Positions 1 through 8,412 of a DNA stretch of 64,000 nucleotides are shown here, one piece after another; within the stretch, counting starts at the first letter, position 1; each line of letters opens with the position of its first letter. A program made the position numbers and the translations under genes. Origin of the DNA: Amycolatopsis regifaucium (lineage in GTDB: Bacteria; Actinomycetota; Actinomycetes; Mycobacteriales; Pseudonocardiaceae); NCBI RefSeq assembly GCF_001613935.1, contig NZ_LQCI01000049.1, forward strand, positions 62,001-126,000. Reading direction: 5' to 3'. The notes under the pieces were generated by a model. It did not search any database. It saw nothing but the letters and a program-made list of their open reading frames with translations, and had not been told where the DNA came from.

Positions 1-502
1 GGCCGCCTCGCTCGACGGCAAGACCGTCGACGAGACCGTCCAGGAGATGGCCGCCCGCATCGGCGAGAAGCTCGAGCTGCGCCGCGTCGCCGCCTTCGAG
101 GGCACCACCACCACCTACCTGCACCGTCGCGGTGCGGACCTGCCGCCCGCCGTCGGCGTGCTCATCGAGTACACCGGTGAGGGCGAGGCCGCCGCCGAGG
201 CCGCTCGTGGCGCCGCCATGCAGGTCGCCGCGCTGAAGGCCAAGTTCCTCACGCGTGACGAGGTCCCGGCCGACGTCGTCGAGAACGAGCGCAACATCGC
301 GGAGAAGACCGCTCGCGAAGAGGGCAAGCCGGAGCAGGCCATGCCGAAGATCATCGAGGGCAAGGTCAACGCCTTCTACAAGGACAACGTCCTGCTCGAG
401 CAGCCGTCGGTCAAGGACAACAAGAAGACCGTCAAGGCCCTGCTCGACGAGGCCGGCGTGACCGTGAGCCGGTTCGCCCGGTTCGAGGTCGGCCAGGCCT
501 GA
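1..502 (+). CDS. tsf: Elongation factor Ts, C-terminal part (cut by window edge)
   Basis: EF-Ts is the guanine nucleotide exchange factor that recycles EF-Tu from GDP to GTP during translation in the cytoplasm. The frame is open from base 2 to a TGA at 500-502, so about 166 residues of the core and C-terminal domains are present and the N-terminal UBA-like domain lies outside the window. The visible part has the usual ending of the family: a helical segment with NIAEKTAREEGKP, then KIIEGKVNAFYKDNVLLEQ and a final strand ending in VSRFARFEVG. It is followed by a strong hairpin and then pyrH, the usual actinobacterial order (rpsB would be expected upstream). Confidence 0.96.
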   Translation, partial: AASLDGKTVDETVQEMAARIGEKLELRRVAAFEGTTTTYLHRRGADLPPAVGVLIEYTGEGEAAAEAARGAAMQVAALKAKFLTRDEVPADVVENERNIAEKTAREEGKPEQAMPKIIEGKVNAFYKDNVLLEQPSVKDNKKTVKALLDEAGVTVSRFARFEVGQA

Positions 503-530
503 TCCAGGCCGCGGAACACAAGAGTCACCA

Positions 531-567
531 CTGTGCCCCGTCTCCGTCCATCGGGGACGGGGCACAG
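531..567 (+). terminator. Hairpin terminator after tsf
   Basis: A perfect 12-bp stem (531-542 with 556-567) closes a 13-nt loop 29 nt after the tsf stop codon. It has no U-tract, which is normal for actinobacterial terminators. It separates the tsf unit from pyrH. The GTG at 533 inside this stem is in frame with pyrH but is not a credible start. Confidence 0.75.
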
Positions 568-595
568 TCGGGTCCAGAGCATTAGGGAGGGCGAC

Positions 596-1339
596 ATGGG
601 TGTCCGGGTCGAAGGCGGATACCGGCGGGTGCTGCTGAAGCTGGGCGGCGAGATGTTCGGCGGCGGTTCCATCGGGGTTGATCCGGATGTGGTGCACTCG
701 GTCGCTCAGCAGATCGCCGACGTGGCGCGCACAGGCGTGCAGATCGCCGTCGTGATCGGCGGCGGCAACTACTTCCGCGGCGCGGAACTGTCGCAGCGCG
801 GCATGGACCGCGACCGCGCGGACTACATGGCGATGCTCGGCACCGTCATGAACTGTCTGGCACTGCAGGACTTCTTGGAGAAGGAGGGCCTGCCGACACG
901 CGTGCAGACCGCCATCACCATGGGCCAGGTCGCCGAGCCGTACATCCCGCGTCGCGCCGAGCGTCACCTGGAGAAGGGCCGCGTCGTCATCTTCGGTGCC
1001 GGGGTCGGCATGCCGTACTTCTCCACCGACACCGCCGCCGCGCAGCGCGCGCTCGAACTCGGCTGTGAAGCCGTCTTGATGGCGAAGGCCGTCGACGGCG
1101 TCTACACCGCGGATCCGAAGAGCGACCCGACCGCGGAGATGTTCCACGAGATCAGCCACCGCGAGGTGCTGGAACGGGACCTCAAGGTCGCCGACGCCAC
1201 CGCGTTCAGCCTGTGCATGGACAACAACATGCCGATCATCGTGTTCAATCTGCTCACCGAGGGGAACATCGCTCGCGCGGTCGGTGGTGAGAGGATCGGC
1301 ACACTGGTCGACACCCCCGCCGACAGGGTGCCCGCGTAG
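596..1339 (+). CDS. pyrH: UMP kinase
   Basis: Phosphorylates UMP to UDP with ATP, the first committed step toward UTP and CTP. It is a cytoplasmic hexamer of the amino-acid kinase fold, unrelated to eukaryotic UMP/CMP kinase. The 247-residue length is normal. Visible motifs are KLGGE near residue 15, the phosphate-binding GGGNYFRG near 55, the UMP-binding DRADYMAMLGTV near 73 and FGAGVGMPYFSTD near 133. The start at 596 is chosen because GGGAGGG lies 5 nt upstream; an upstream in-frame GTG sits inside the tsf terminator. frr follows after 51 nt, the conserved pairing. Confidence 0.96.
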   Translation: MGVRVEGGYRRVLLKLGGEMFGGGSIGVDPDVVHSVAQQIADVARTGVQIAVVIGGGNYFRGAELSQRGMDRDRADYMAMLGTVMNCLALQDFLEKEGLPTRVQTAITMGQVAEPYIPRRAERHLEKGRVVIFGAGVGMPYFSTDTAAAQRALELGCEAVLMAKAVDGVYTADPKSDPTAEMFHEISHREVLERDLKVADATAFSLCMDNNMPIIVFNLLTEGNIARAVGGERIGTLVDTPADRVPA

Positions 1340-1390
1340 TCCTGCTCTGCTCTTCGCAACCGGTACGAATACACAACAACGGGAGTTGCC

Positions 1391-1948
1391 GTGATCGACG
1401 AGACCCTCCTCGACGCCGAGGAGAAGATGGAAAAAGCGGTGTCCGTCGCCAAGGAGGACCTGTCGTCGGTGCGCACCGGCCGGGCCCACCCTGGGATGTT
1501 CTCGCGCGTTGTCGTCGACTACTACGGCGCGCCGACCCCGCTGAACCAGCTGGCGGGCGTCAACATCCCTGAAGCCCGGATGGCGTTGATCAAGCCCTAC
1601 GACCAGACCTCGCTCAACGCCATCGAGAAGGCGATCCGCGAGTCGGACCTCGGCGTCAACCCGAGCAACGACGGCAACGTGATCCGCATCGTGATCCCGC
1701 AGCTCACCGAAGAGCGCCGCAAGGAAATGGTGAAGGTCGCCAAGGCCAAGGGTGAGGACGCCCGTGTCTCGATCCGCAGCGTCCGCCGCAAGGCCAAGGA
1801 AGAGCTCGACCGGATCAAGAAGGACGGCGAGGCGGGCGAGGACGAGGTCGTCCACGCCGAGAAGGAACTCCAGAACCTCACCGACACGTACACGCACAAG
1901 GTCGACGAGCTGGTGAAACACAAGGAAGCCGAGCTACTCGAGGTCTGA
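1391..1948 (+). CDS. frr: Ribosome recycling factor
   Basis: Works with EF-G to split the post-termination ribosome so that subunits can be reused. At 185 residues it has the full family length. The start is a GTG (protein begins MIDETLLDAEEKMEKAV) after a GGGAG box. The conserved signature SSVRTGRAHPGMF near residue 25 and the C-terminal three-helix-bundle segment rich in Lys and Glu are present. Its TGA overlaps the ATG of cdsA (ATGA at 1947-1950 region), so the two are translationally coupled. Confidence 0.96.
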   Translation: MIDETLLDAEEKMEKAVSVAKEDLSSVRTGRAHPGMFSRVVVDYYGAPTPLNQLAGVNIPEARMALIKPYDQTSLNAIEKAIRESDLGVNPSNDGNVIRIVIPQLTEERRKEMVKVAKAKGEDARVSIRSVRRKAKEELDRIKKDGEAGEDEVVHAEKELQNLTDTYTHKVDELVKHKEAELLEV

Positions 1949-2844
1949 TGAGCCAGGTGAGCGAGGAACGCGACGACCGGGTGGACGTCCCGGAACCGGT
2001 TCCGGCTGAGAAGCCGGAACCGGCGCAGAAGGTTTCCCGCGCCGGCCGCAACCTGCCCGCCGCGATCGGGGTCGGGCTGCTGCTGGGGGCGGCGATCATC
2101 ACGTCCCTGCTCACCGTCCGGTTTCTTTTCATCGGCATCATCGCGATCGCCATCGCGGTCGGCACGATCGAACTGGCCGGTGCGCTGAAGCGCGCGGCGG
2201 ACATCCGGATCGCGCTGGTCCCGGTGCTCGTCGGCGGTCAGGCGATGATCTGGCTGGCGTGGCCGTTCGGCCGTGAGGGCGCGCTGACGGCGTTCGTGCT
2301 GACGGTGCTGGTCTGCCTGTTGTGGCGGTTGCCCGGCGGGGCGGAAGGCTATCTGCGCGACATCAGCGCGTCGGTCTTCGCCGCCGCGTACATCCCGCTC
2401 TTCGGCGCCTTCGCCGCGATGCTGGTGCCGCCCGAAGACGGGGTCGGCCGCGTCCTGGCCTTCATGATCGGGGTCGTCGCCTCGGACACCGGCGGCTACA
2501 TCGCCGGCGTGCTGGGCGGCAAGCATCCGATGGCGCCCAGCATCAGCCCGAAGAAGACTTGGGAAGGCTTCGCCGGTTCACTCGTGGCGGGTGTGGTCGC
2601 CGGGGCGCTGACGCTGAGCCTTCTGCTCGACGGCCACGCCTGGCAGGGTGTGCTGTTCGGCGCGGCGATCGTCTTGACCGCGACGCTGGGCGATCTCGTG
2701 GAGTCGCTGATCAAGCGCGATCTCGGCGTCAAGGACATGGGGAACATGTTGCCGGGGCATGGTGGCCTGATGGACCGCCTCGACTCGCTGCTCCCCTCGG
2801 CCGTCGTCTCCTGGCTGCTGCTCTCCGCCTTCGTCCCCGTTTAG
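1948..2844 (+). CDS. cdsA: Phosphatidate cytidylyltransferase (CDP-diacylglycerol synthase)
   Basis: Integral membrane enzyme that makes CDP-diacylglycerol from CTP and phosphatidic acid, the precursor of phosphatidylinositol, cardiolipin and phosphatidylethanolamine. The 298-residue protein has a polar, Pro/Glu-rich cytoplasmic N-terminus of about 35 residues, then about eight hydrophobic segments. The family signature is near the C-terminus: SLIKRDLGVKDMGN followed by LPGHGGLMDRLDS, holding the Lys-Asp and Asp residues that bind metal and CTP. It is coupled to frr by a stop-start overlap. No terminator is seen before the next gene. Confidence 0.95.
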   Translation: MSQVSEERDDRVDVPEPVPAEKPEPAQKVSRAGRNLPAAIGVGLLLGAAIITSLLTVRFLFIGIIAIAIAVGTIELAGALKRAADIRIALVPVLVGGQAMIWLAWPFGREGALTAFVLTVLVCLLWRLPGGAEGYLRDISASVFAAAYIPLFGAFAAMLVPPEDGVGRVLAFMIGVVASDTGGYIAGVLGGKHPMAPSISPKKTWEGFAGSLVAGVVAGALTLSLLLDGHAWQGVLFGAAIVLTATLGDLVESLIKRDLGVKDMGNMLPGHGGLMDRLDSLLPSAVVSWLLLSAFVPV

Positions 2845-2896
2845 ACAGCGGCGAAAGCAATGTGACAAGCCCGCGCCGTTGGGCCAAGGTCGGAGT

Positions 2897-4444
2897 ATGC
2901 GAACTCAACGGATGAGTAAGCGACTTCTGACCCTGGCAATGAGCGTCCTGACGCTCGGCGCCCTGACGACATCCGTGGCGGAGGCGGGCGAAAGTCCGGT
3001 CGTCCGCACGGATTCCGGCCCCGTTCGCGGGGTGCTCACCAGCGAATACCGGAGTTTTCAAGGCATCCCGTTCGCCGCGCCACCGGTCGGCGAGCTCCGC
3101 TGGGCACCACCACAGAGACCCCGGCCGTGGACCGCTGTGCGGGACGCGAGCAAACCCGGACCTCGGTGCGCGCAAGGGGAGGGCATCGGCTCACCCTCGA
3201 GCGTCGACGAGGATTGCCTGTACCTCAATGTGATCAGCCCGGCCAAACCGACGCCCCGACCGCGTCCGGTGCTGGTGTGGGTCCATGGCGGCGGCTTCAC
3301 TTCCGGCGCCGGCAGTGACTACGACTTCGAACGGCTCGCTCTCGGCGGGGATGTCGTCGTGGTGACCGTGAACTACCGGCTGGGTGTGTTCGGCTTCTTC
3401 GGCCATCCTGGACTCGGGCGCGACTCCGGCGTCTTCGGCCTTCAGGACCAGCAAGCCGCTCTTCGCTGGGTCCAGCGCAACGCCCGCGCTTTCGGCGGGG
3501 ATCCTCGCAATGTCACGTTGTTCGGTGAGTCAGCGGGCGGGATGAGCACCTGCGCCCAGCTGACTTCGCCGTCGGCCGCCGGGCTCTTCTCCCGCGCGAT
3601 CATCCAGAGCGGGCCGTGCACGATCGACTGGCCCGCCAACGGGATCTTCCCCGGTGCTCCCGAAGGGAAGCTCTTCCAACGCCGCTCGGACGTCGAGGCG
3701 TTCGGCGACGCCGAGGGGCAGAAGCTCGGCTGTGCCGACGTGGAGTGCCTGCGCCGCTTGCCTGTCGACGCGTTGCTGCCGTTGCCGTTCAACGCCCCGG
3801 CCTTCGACACCCGCCTCTTGCCGACCGATCCGGCGGAGGCGTTCCGGGCGGGCCGGTTCGCGAAGGTGCCGGTGATGACCGGGACCACGCGTGACGAGGG
3901 CAGGTTGTTCGCCGCGTTCTTCCCGGACCAGCCGATCACCGAAGCGCGCTATCAGCAACTGCTGCGGGACGCCTTTGGCGACAAGGCGTCCGTCGTCGCG
4001 GCGAAGTATCCGTCGGCCGCGCATGGCAGTCCGGGCAACGCCTTCGCCGACGTCATGACAGATCGAGTGTGGGCGTGCTCGGAGGTCGAGGCTCAGCGTC
4101 ACCTCGCCGCGAGGACACGGACGTTCGCTTACGAATTCGCCGATCGCGGCGCTCCGTCGCTGATCCCCTTCCCGCCTGGGATCGACCCGGGAGCTTCCCA
4201 TGGTTCAGAATTGGCGTATTTGTCTGAGTTAGGTGGTTCTCCGGCGAAGTTGACGCCCGCGCAGCAGAAACTCGCGGCGCTAATGATCCAGTACTGGACC
4301 CGGTTCGCCAGGACTGGCGATCCGAACGGCGAAGCCCTGCCGAAGTGGCGCCCGGCGCCGAAGGTGCAGTCGCTGGCACCGGACCGGATCGGCCCGGTCG
4401 ACTACGCCGCCGAGCACAACTGCGGCTTCTGGGCGAAGCTCTGA
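2897..4444 (+). CDS. Secreted type B carboxylesterase
   Basis: Carboxylesterase/lipase of the cholinesterase-like family, hydrolysing ester substrates outside the cell. The substrate cannot be read from sequence. The 515-residue protein begins with a signal peptide (basic MRTQRMSKR, hydrophobic core, likely cleavage after SVAEA). The nucleophile elbow GESAGG places the catalytic Ser at about residue 212. The acid (TRDEGRLF) and His (GASHGSELAYL) of the triad are visible, as is the oxyanion-hole motif VHGGGF. Start 2897 has AAGG 7-10 nt upstream; ATG 2912 is a possible alternative that still leaves a signal peptide. The gene interrupts the usual cdsA-rlmN neighbourhood. Confidence 0.9.
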   Translation: MRTQRMSKRLLTLAMSVLTLGALTTSVAEAGESPVVRTDSGPVRGVLTSEYRSFQGIPFAAPPVGELRWAPPQRPRPWTAVRDASKPGPRCAQGEGIGSPSSVDEDCLYLNVISPAKPTPRPRPVLVWVHGGGFTSGAGSDYDFERLALGGDVVVVTVNYRLGVFGFFGHPGLGRDSGVFGLQDQQAALRWVQRNARAFGGDPRNVTLFGESAGGMSTCAQLTSPSAAGLFSRAIIQSGPCTIDWPANGIFPGAPEGKLFQRRSDVEAFGDAEGQKLGCADVECLRRLPVDALLPLPFNAPAFDTRLLPTDPAEAFRAGRFAKVPVMTGTTRDEGRLFAAFFPDQPITEARYQQLLRDAFGDKASVVAAKYPSAAHGSPGNAFADVMTDRVWACSEVEAQRHLAARTRTFAYEFADRGAPSLIPFPPGIDPGASHGSELAYLSELGGSPAKLTPAQQKLAALMIQYWTRFARTGDPNGEALPKWRPAPKVQSLAPDRIGPVDYAAEHNCGFWAKL

Positions 4445-4449
4445 CGAAA

Positions 4450-4481
4450 GAGCCGGGGGCGAGCTGACTCGCCCCCGGCTC
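4450..4481. terminator. Bidirectional hairpin terminator
   Basis: A perfect 14-bp GC-rich stem (4450-4463 with 4468-4481) has a CTGA tetraloop. It lies between the ends of two convergent genes, the esterase and the VOC protein, and can serve both. Confidence 0.85.
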
Positions 4482-4488
4482 GATCAGC

Positions 4489-5334
4489 TCAGTCGTCGTA
4501 GGGGTCGTCGACTTCGGCGGTACCCCAGCCTTCGGCGACCCGGGAGTGGTCGATCACCGCGAACACCGAACCGTCGGGGTCGGCGAGGATCGCGACGCGG
4601 CCGTACGGGGTGTCGTAGGGCTGGACCACGACGGCGCCGCCGAGCATCAACGCCTGTCCCGCGGCGGCGTCCGCGCCGCGGGCGGGATCCAGCGCGAGGT
4701 AGACCATCCAATGCGGGGGAGTGTCCGGCCGGTATTCCGTGCCCATCACGTACCGGTACAGCACGGGCTCGTGCTCGATGAGCCATTCGGCGTAGTCGAG
4801 CGAGGTGCCGTCGCCGATCTGGTGGCTGGTGTAGTTGAAGAGGCGGCAGTAGAAGTGATCCGCCGCCGCGCCGTCGTGGGTGTTGAGGTCCGCGCCGCTG
4901 AAGGTGTTGGGGATACCGGTCGCGAACTCCCAGGTGACCGGCGGTTCCCAGAAGACGACGTGCGCGCCGCAAGCGTCGACGGCGTGGACGATGGTGCCGC
5001 GCTCGGGAATCGCCACCGGGCCGAGGGTGACCCGGCCACCGAGACTGTCGACCCATTCCGCGGCCGCGGCGGCCGAATGGGTCGACAGGTGGACGCTCCA
5101 TCCGCTCGGCCCGCCGGTGCCGGAGCGGTACAGACCGCCGACGGGGACGCCGTTCAGGGTCGCGATCGAGTAGCGTCCGGTCGGCGTCGCGGGATCACGC
5201 TGGACAGTGAACTCCCAGTCGAAAAGCCCGCTGTAGAAAGCTTGAGCGGCCGCTTCGTCTCTGCAGGCGAGTTCGATCCAGCACGGGATTCCTGAAGGGA
5301 TGACGGAAGTGTGAGCGGCCGAGCCAAGCGACAT
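4489..5334 (-). CDS. VOC (glyoxalase/bleomycin-resistance fold) protein, two domains
   Basis: A 281-residue cytoplasmic protein made of two vicinal-oxygen-chelate halves, about residues 15-130 and 140-265. The first begins GIPCWIELACRDEAAAQAFY and the second contains DHFYCRLFNYTSHQIGDG and ends ILADPDGSVFAVID. This duplicated layout is common in actinobacteria, where such proteins are annotated as hydroxylase or glyoxalase-like, but the reaction is not predictable. GGGAG lies about 8 nt before the ATG at 5334. A small TTACC-N6-GGTAA inverted repeat at 5346-5361 lies just upstream and could be an operator. Confidence 0.85.
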   Translation of the reverse strand: MSLGSAAHTSVIPSGIPCWIELACRDEAAAQAFYSGLFDWEFTVQRDPATPTGRYSIATLNGVPVGGLYRSGTGGPSGWSVHLSTHSAAAAAEWVDSLGGRVTLGPVAIPERGTIVHAVDACGAHVVFWEPPVTWEFATGIPNTFSGADLNTHDGAAADHFYCRLFNYTSHQIGDGTSLDYAEWLIEHEPVLYRYVMGTEYRPDTPPHWMVYLALDPARGADAAAGQALMLGGAVVVQPYDTPYGRVAILADPDGSVFAVIDHSRVAEGWGTAEVDDPYDD

Positions 5335-5449
5335 GCGGTTCTCCCTTACCGGTAGGGGTAAAGTCTAGTCGCTTTCCGCATTGTTTCCGTCAAAGACTTG
5401 GATCCGGGCGGCCTGGAACCCGGCCCGGTGTTCCGTCGTTGGAGTTTTC

Positions 5450-6304
5450 GTGCGCTGGTTTCCCCGATCCGTCTCCTCCTTCCGCCGCGGTGGTGAGGAA
5501 GTGCTGCCGAGCCCGAACATCTGGTACTACCAAAAGGCCTACGAGATCGAGAACCGCGCGCAAGACGTCGACGACGAGATCTGGCGGGTCCTCGCCGAGT
5601 ATCGCGACTGGGCCGGTGCGGACGTGCTCGACCTCGGCTGCGGCGACGGTTTCCACCTGCCCCGATTCGCCGCGACGGCGCGGTCCGTGCTCGGGGTCGA
5701 ACCCCACGAACCGCTCGTCCGTGACGCGCGGCACCGCGTCGGGGACCTGGCGAACGTCGAGGTGCGGCAAGGCCGTGCGCAGCGGCTTCCGGTGCCGGAC
5801 GCGGCTTTCGACGTCGTTCACGCGCGGACGGCGTACTTTTTCGGCCCCGGCTGCGAGCCCGGCCTTCGTGAGGCGGAGCGGGTACTGCGGCCCGGCGGGA
5901 CGTTGATGATCGTGGATCTCGACGTGACGAGTGAGCCCTACGGACGCTGGATGCGACAGGATCTGCCGCACTACGACCCGTCCGGTGTCGAGAAGTTCTT
6001 CGCCCGTCAGGGATTCGGCTGCCGCAAGGTGATGACGCGGTGGCTGTTCGAGGACGTGGCCGCGATGGAAGCGGTGCTGAAGATCGAGTTCAGCGCGCCG
6101 GTCGCGGCGAAGGCGATCGCGGAGGTCCGGCGCCTCAACGAGGTTTCGTCAGGAGCCGGGGAGAAGCGGATGACGGTGCCGGTGGGCTATCGCGTGCATA
6201 CCCGCACCAAGCCCACCGGCCTCGTCGTGCCAGGTCACTCCGCGTCCTCGGGGGACGCCCCGTCCGGAGTGGTGTCGTCGTCGGCCTCGCCGAGGATGCC
6301 GTAG
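5450..6304 (+). CDS. SAM-dependent class I methyltransferase
   Basis: A methyltransferase with Rossmann motif I (VLDLGCGDG) at residues 59-67, an acidic end of strand 2 (VEPHEP) and the post-II segment ERVLRPGGTLMIVDLDV. The acceptor is unknown. The GTG at 5450 is preferred over the ORF limit at 5381 because GGAG lies 5 nt upstream; this gives 284 residues. The 3' end overlaps the convergent padR-like gene by 70 bp, and the last residues (rich in Ser, Pro and Gly) look unconstrained. Confidence 0.83.
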   Translation: MRWFPRSVSSFRRGGEEVLPSPNIWYYQKAYEIENRAQDVDDEIWRVLAEYRDWAGADVLDLGCGDGFHLPRFAATARSVLGVEPHEPLVRDARHRVGDLANVEVRQGRAQRLPVPDAAFDVVHARTAYFFGPGCEPGLREAERVLRPGGTLMIVDLDVTSEPYGRWMRQDLPHYDPSGVEKFFARQGFGCRKVMTRWLFEDVAAMEAVLKIEFSAPVAAKAIAEVRRLNEVSSGAGEKRMTVPVGYRVHTRTKPTGLVVPGHSASSGDAPSGVVSSSASPRMP

Positions 6305-6873
6305 ATCGTCCGGCGTGCCTCGTTGAGCACGTCGACGGCGCGGGACTGCTGTGCTTCGCTGCCGGCGTGCATGACCTGCATGACCGCGGCGGCCAGGGTC
6401 GCGCCCGCCTTGCGCAGGTTCACCTCGACCGGGTCGACGTCGTGGGCGATCTGCTCCCACGGCGGGACGGCGTCCTGTTGCTGGGCCGCGGCGCGACCGG
6501 ATTCGGTGAGCTCGAACAGCTTCTTGCCGCTCTCGTCCTTGCTGATCACCAGGCCTTCGTCGGCCAGCATCTGCAGGGTCGGGTAGACCGAGCCGGGACT
6601 CGGCTTCCAGAAGCCGCCGCTGCGCTCGCCGATCTCGCGGATGATCTCGTAACCGTGCCTCGGCTGCTCGGAAAGCAGCGCGAGGATCGCGGCGCGGACG
6701 TCACCGCGCTTGCCGCGACGGCCGCCGGGGCCACCACGACGGCCGTGCCGATGCCGGTGCCCGGGTCCGCCGGGGCCCCAGCCGGGCGGCGGGGGGAATT
6801 CGCCGAAGCCGCCGCGTGCCCAGGGTCCGAAGGCGGGTCGGCCGTGTTCTGGAGGAAAAGGTCGTCCTCGCAT
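6235..6873 (-). CDS. PadR-family transcriptional regulator
   Basis: A 212-residue PadR repressor. The first 45 residues are rich in Gly, Pro, His and Arg, typical of actinobacterial members. The winged helix follows (GDVRAAILALLSEQPRHGYE, then SPGSVYPTLQMLADEGLV), and after it a C-terminal helical dimerisation region. The ATG at 6873 has an AGAGAGGA box 9 nt upstream; longer in-frame starts would run through the operator-like palindrome at 6897-6925. PadR proteins usually repress themselves and a linked transporter. No transporter is adjacent, so the neighbouring methyltransferase or an unlinked gene is the likely target (inference). Confidence 0.9.
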   Translation of the reverse strand: MRGRPFPPEHGRPAFGPWARGGFGEFPPPPGWGPGGPGHRHRHGRRGGPGGRRGKRGDVRAAILALLSEQPRHGYEIIREIGERSGGFWKPSPGSVYPTLQMLADEGLVISKDESGKKLFELTESGRAAAQQQDAVPPWEQIAHDVDPVEVNLRKAGATLAAAVMQVMHAGSEAQQSRAVDVLNEARRTIYGILGEADDDTTPDGASPEDAE

Positions 6874-6896
6874 GATGTGAATCCTCTCTACGTAAT

Positions 6897-6925
6897 GTTC
6901 CGACACGTTCACGATATATCGGAAC
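6897..6925. promoter_or_regulatory. Candidate PadR operator
   Basis: A 7-bp inverted repeat GTTCCGA-N15-TCGGAAC lies 24-52 nt upstream of the padR-like start. Its 3' half contains the perfect palindrome CGATATATCG at 6912-6921. Position and symmetry suggest autoregulation. No experimental motif was compared. Confidence 0.5.
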
Positions 6926-6961
6926 CAGTCGTACGGCAACCCAATCTTCGTGACGTGGGTC

Positions 6962-7213
6962 TCAGCTGAGGTCGAGGGCGAGCAGATCGACGCCGCCCGT
7001 GTCGAACCCGCCGACCTTGCGCCAGCCCCAACGGCGGTACAGCGCCCTGGCAGGCGCCGCGACGCGGGACCCCAGGAGCGCGAACCGCTCCGGCCGGTCT
7101 TTCAGCAGGTCGTCGAGCAAGGCACGGCCGTGTCCTCGGCCTCGCAACTCCGGGACGACGGCCGGCTCGTATACGTCTTCATGGCGAACCCAGGAGCGCG
7201 GCGTGTTCGGCAC
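6962..7213 (-). pseudogene. C-terminal fragment of a GNAT acetyltransferase
   Basis: The 83-codon frame contains the acetyl-CoA-binding motif A (ELRGRGHGRALLDDLL) and the later PARALYRRWGW segment of GNAT proteins. The N-terminal half normally needed for the fold (about 70-80 residues) is missing. The upstream frame runs into the start region of rlmN, and no matching sequence was found there in another frame. It is therefore most likely a 5'-truncated remnant. A very small functional GNAT cannot be excluded. Confidence 0.5.
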
Positions 7214-7302
7214 AAGCCCGGGCGCGCGTCACGTGAGCTGGCGAACAGCGATGGAGGGCGGCGCGGGCGCGTCGAAGGTGGACATGGGAGACTGGGTGAG
7301 CT

Positions 7303-8412
7303 ATGACTGCCCTCCCTCTCGTCTTCGACGCGCCCAAGCGCGGCCTCCCGCCGCGCCACCTCGCCGACCTCACCGCCGCCGAGCGGGCCGAGGCCGTCGC
7401 CGAGCTGGGTGAGAAGCCGTTCCGCGCGAAGCAGCTGTCGAACCACTACTTCTCGCGGCTCACGGTGAATCCGGAGGAGATGACCGACATCCCGGCCGCG
7501 TCGCGGGAGAGGCTCGTCGCCGACCTGATGCCGCCGCTGCTCACCGAGATCAAAGCACTCGCCTGCGACGACGGCGCCACCCGCAAGACCCTGTGGCGCG
7601 CGCACGACGGGACGCTGCTGGAGAGCGTGCTGATGCGCTACCCGGACCGCGCGACCCTGTGCATCTCGAGCCAGGCGGGCTGCGGCATGGCGTGCCCGTT
7701 CTGCGCGACCGGGCAGGGCGGCCTCGACCGGAACCTCTCGACCGCCGAGATCGTCGACCAGGTCCGCGCGGCCGCCGCCGTGATGCGCGACGGCGCGATG
7801 GCCGGTGGCCCCGGTCGCCTCTCGAACATCGTCTTCATGGGCATGGGCGAGCCGCTGGCGAACTACAAGCGGGTGGTGGCGGCGGTACGACGGATCACGG
7901 ACCCGTCGCCCGAGGGGCTCGGTATCGGTCAGCGTTCGGTGACGGTGTCGACCGTCGGTCTCGCGCCCGCCATCCGCAAGCTGGCGGACGAGAAGATGCA
8001 GGTCCGGCTCGCGGTGTCGTTGCACACGCCGGACGACGAGCTGCGGGACACCCTCGTGCCGGTGAACGAGCGTTGGTCGGTGGACGAGGTTCTCTCGGCC
8101 GCCCGGTACTACGCGGACACGTCCGGTCGCCGGGTGTCGATCGAGTACGCCCTGATCCGGGACATCAACGACCAGCCTTGGCGCGCCGAGCTGCTCGCCA
8201 AGCGGCTGCGCAAGCATCTCGGCCAGCTGGTGCACGTGAACGTGATTCCGCTGAACCCGACTCCGGGCAGCAAGTGGGACGCGTCGCCGAAGCCGGTGGA
8301 GCGGGAGTTCGTCCGCCTGGTCAACGCCGGCGGTGTCGCGTGCACGGTACGGGACACGCGCGGCCAGGAGATCGCCGCGGCCTGCGGCCAGCTCGCGGCC
8401 GAAGAAAGCTGA
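7303..8412 (+). CDS. rlmN: Dual-specificity 23S rRNA A2503 / tRNA A37 C2-methyltransferase
   Basis: Radical SAM enzyme that methylates C2 of A2503 in 23S rRNA and A37 in some tRNAs. The 369-residue length is usual. The cluster-binding CxxxCxxC is C127, C131, C134 (CGMACPFC), inside SQAGCGMACPFCATGQGG. The GEPLANY segment and a C-terminal Cys (VACTVRDTRG), which carries the methyl group in the family mechanism, are present. The ATG at 7303 follows GGGTGAG. In mycobacteria rlmN follows cdsA directly; here about 4.4 kb of accessory genes separate them. Confidence 0.96.
   Translation: MTALPLVFDAPKRGLPPRHLADLTAAERAEAVAELGEKPFRAKQLSNHYFSRLTVNPEEMTDIPAASRERLVADLMPPLLTEIKALACDDGATRKTLWRAHDGTLLESVLMRYPDRATLCISSQAGCGMACPFCATGQGGLDRNLSTAEIVDQVRAAAAVMRDGAMAGGPGRLSNIVFMGMGEPLANYKRVVAAVRRITDPSPEGLGIGQRSVTVSTVGLAPAIRKLADEKMQVRLAVSLHTPDDELRDTLVPVNERWSVDEVLSAARYYADTSGRRVSIEYALIRDINDQPWRAELLAKRLRKHLGQLVHVNVIPLNPTPGSKWDASPKPVEREFVRLVNAGGVACTVRDTRGQEIAAACGQLAAEES

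Noticed and set aside
533..595. Upstream GTG start for pyrH
   Set aside because: It lies inside the tsf terminator stem; ATG 596 has a strong ribosome site and gives the family length.
5362..5393. TTGACG...TAGACT promoter for the VOC gene
   Set aside because: The spacer is 20 nt, too long for ordinary sigma70. A MerR-type promoter is possible but no MerR gene is near.
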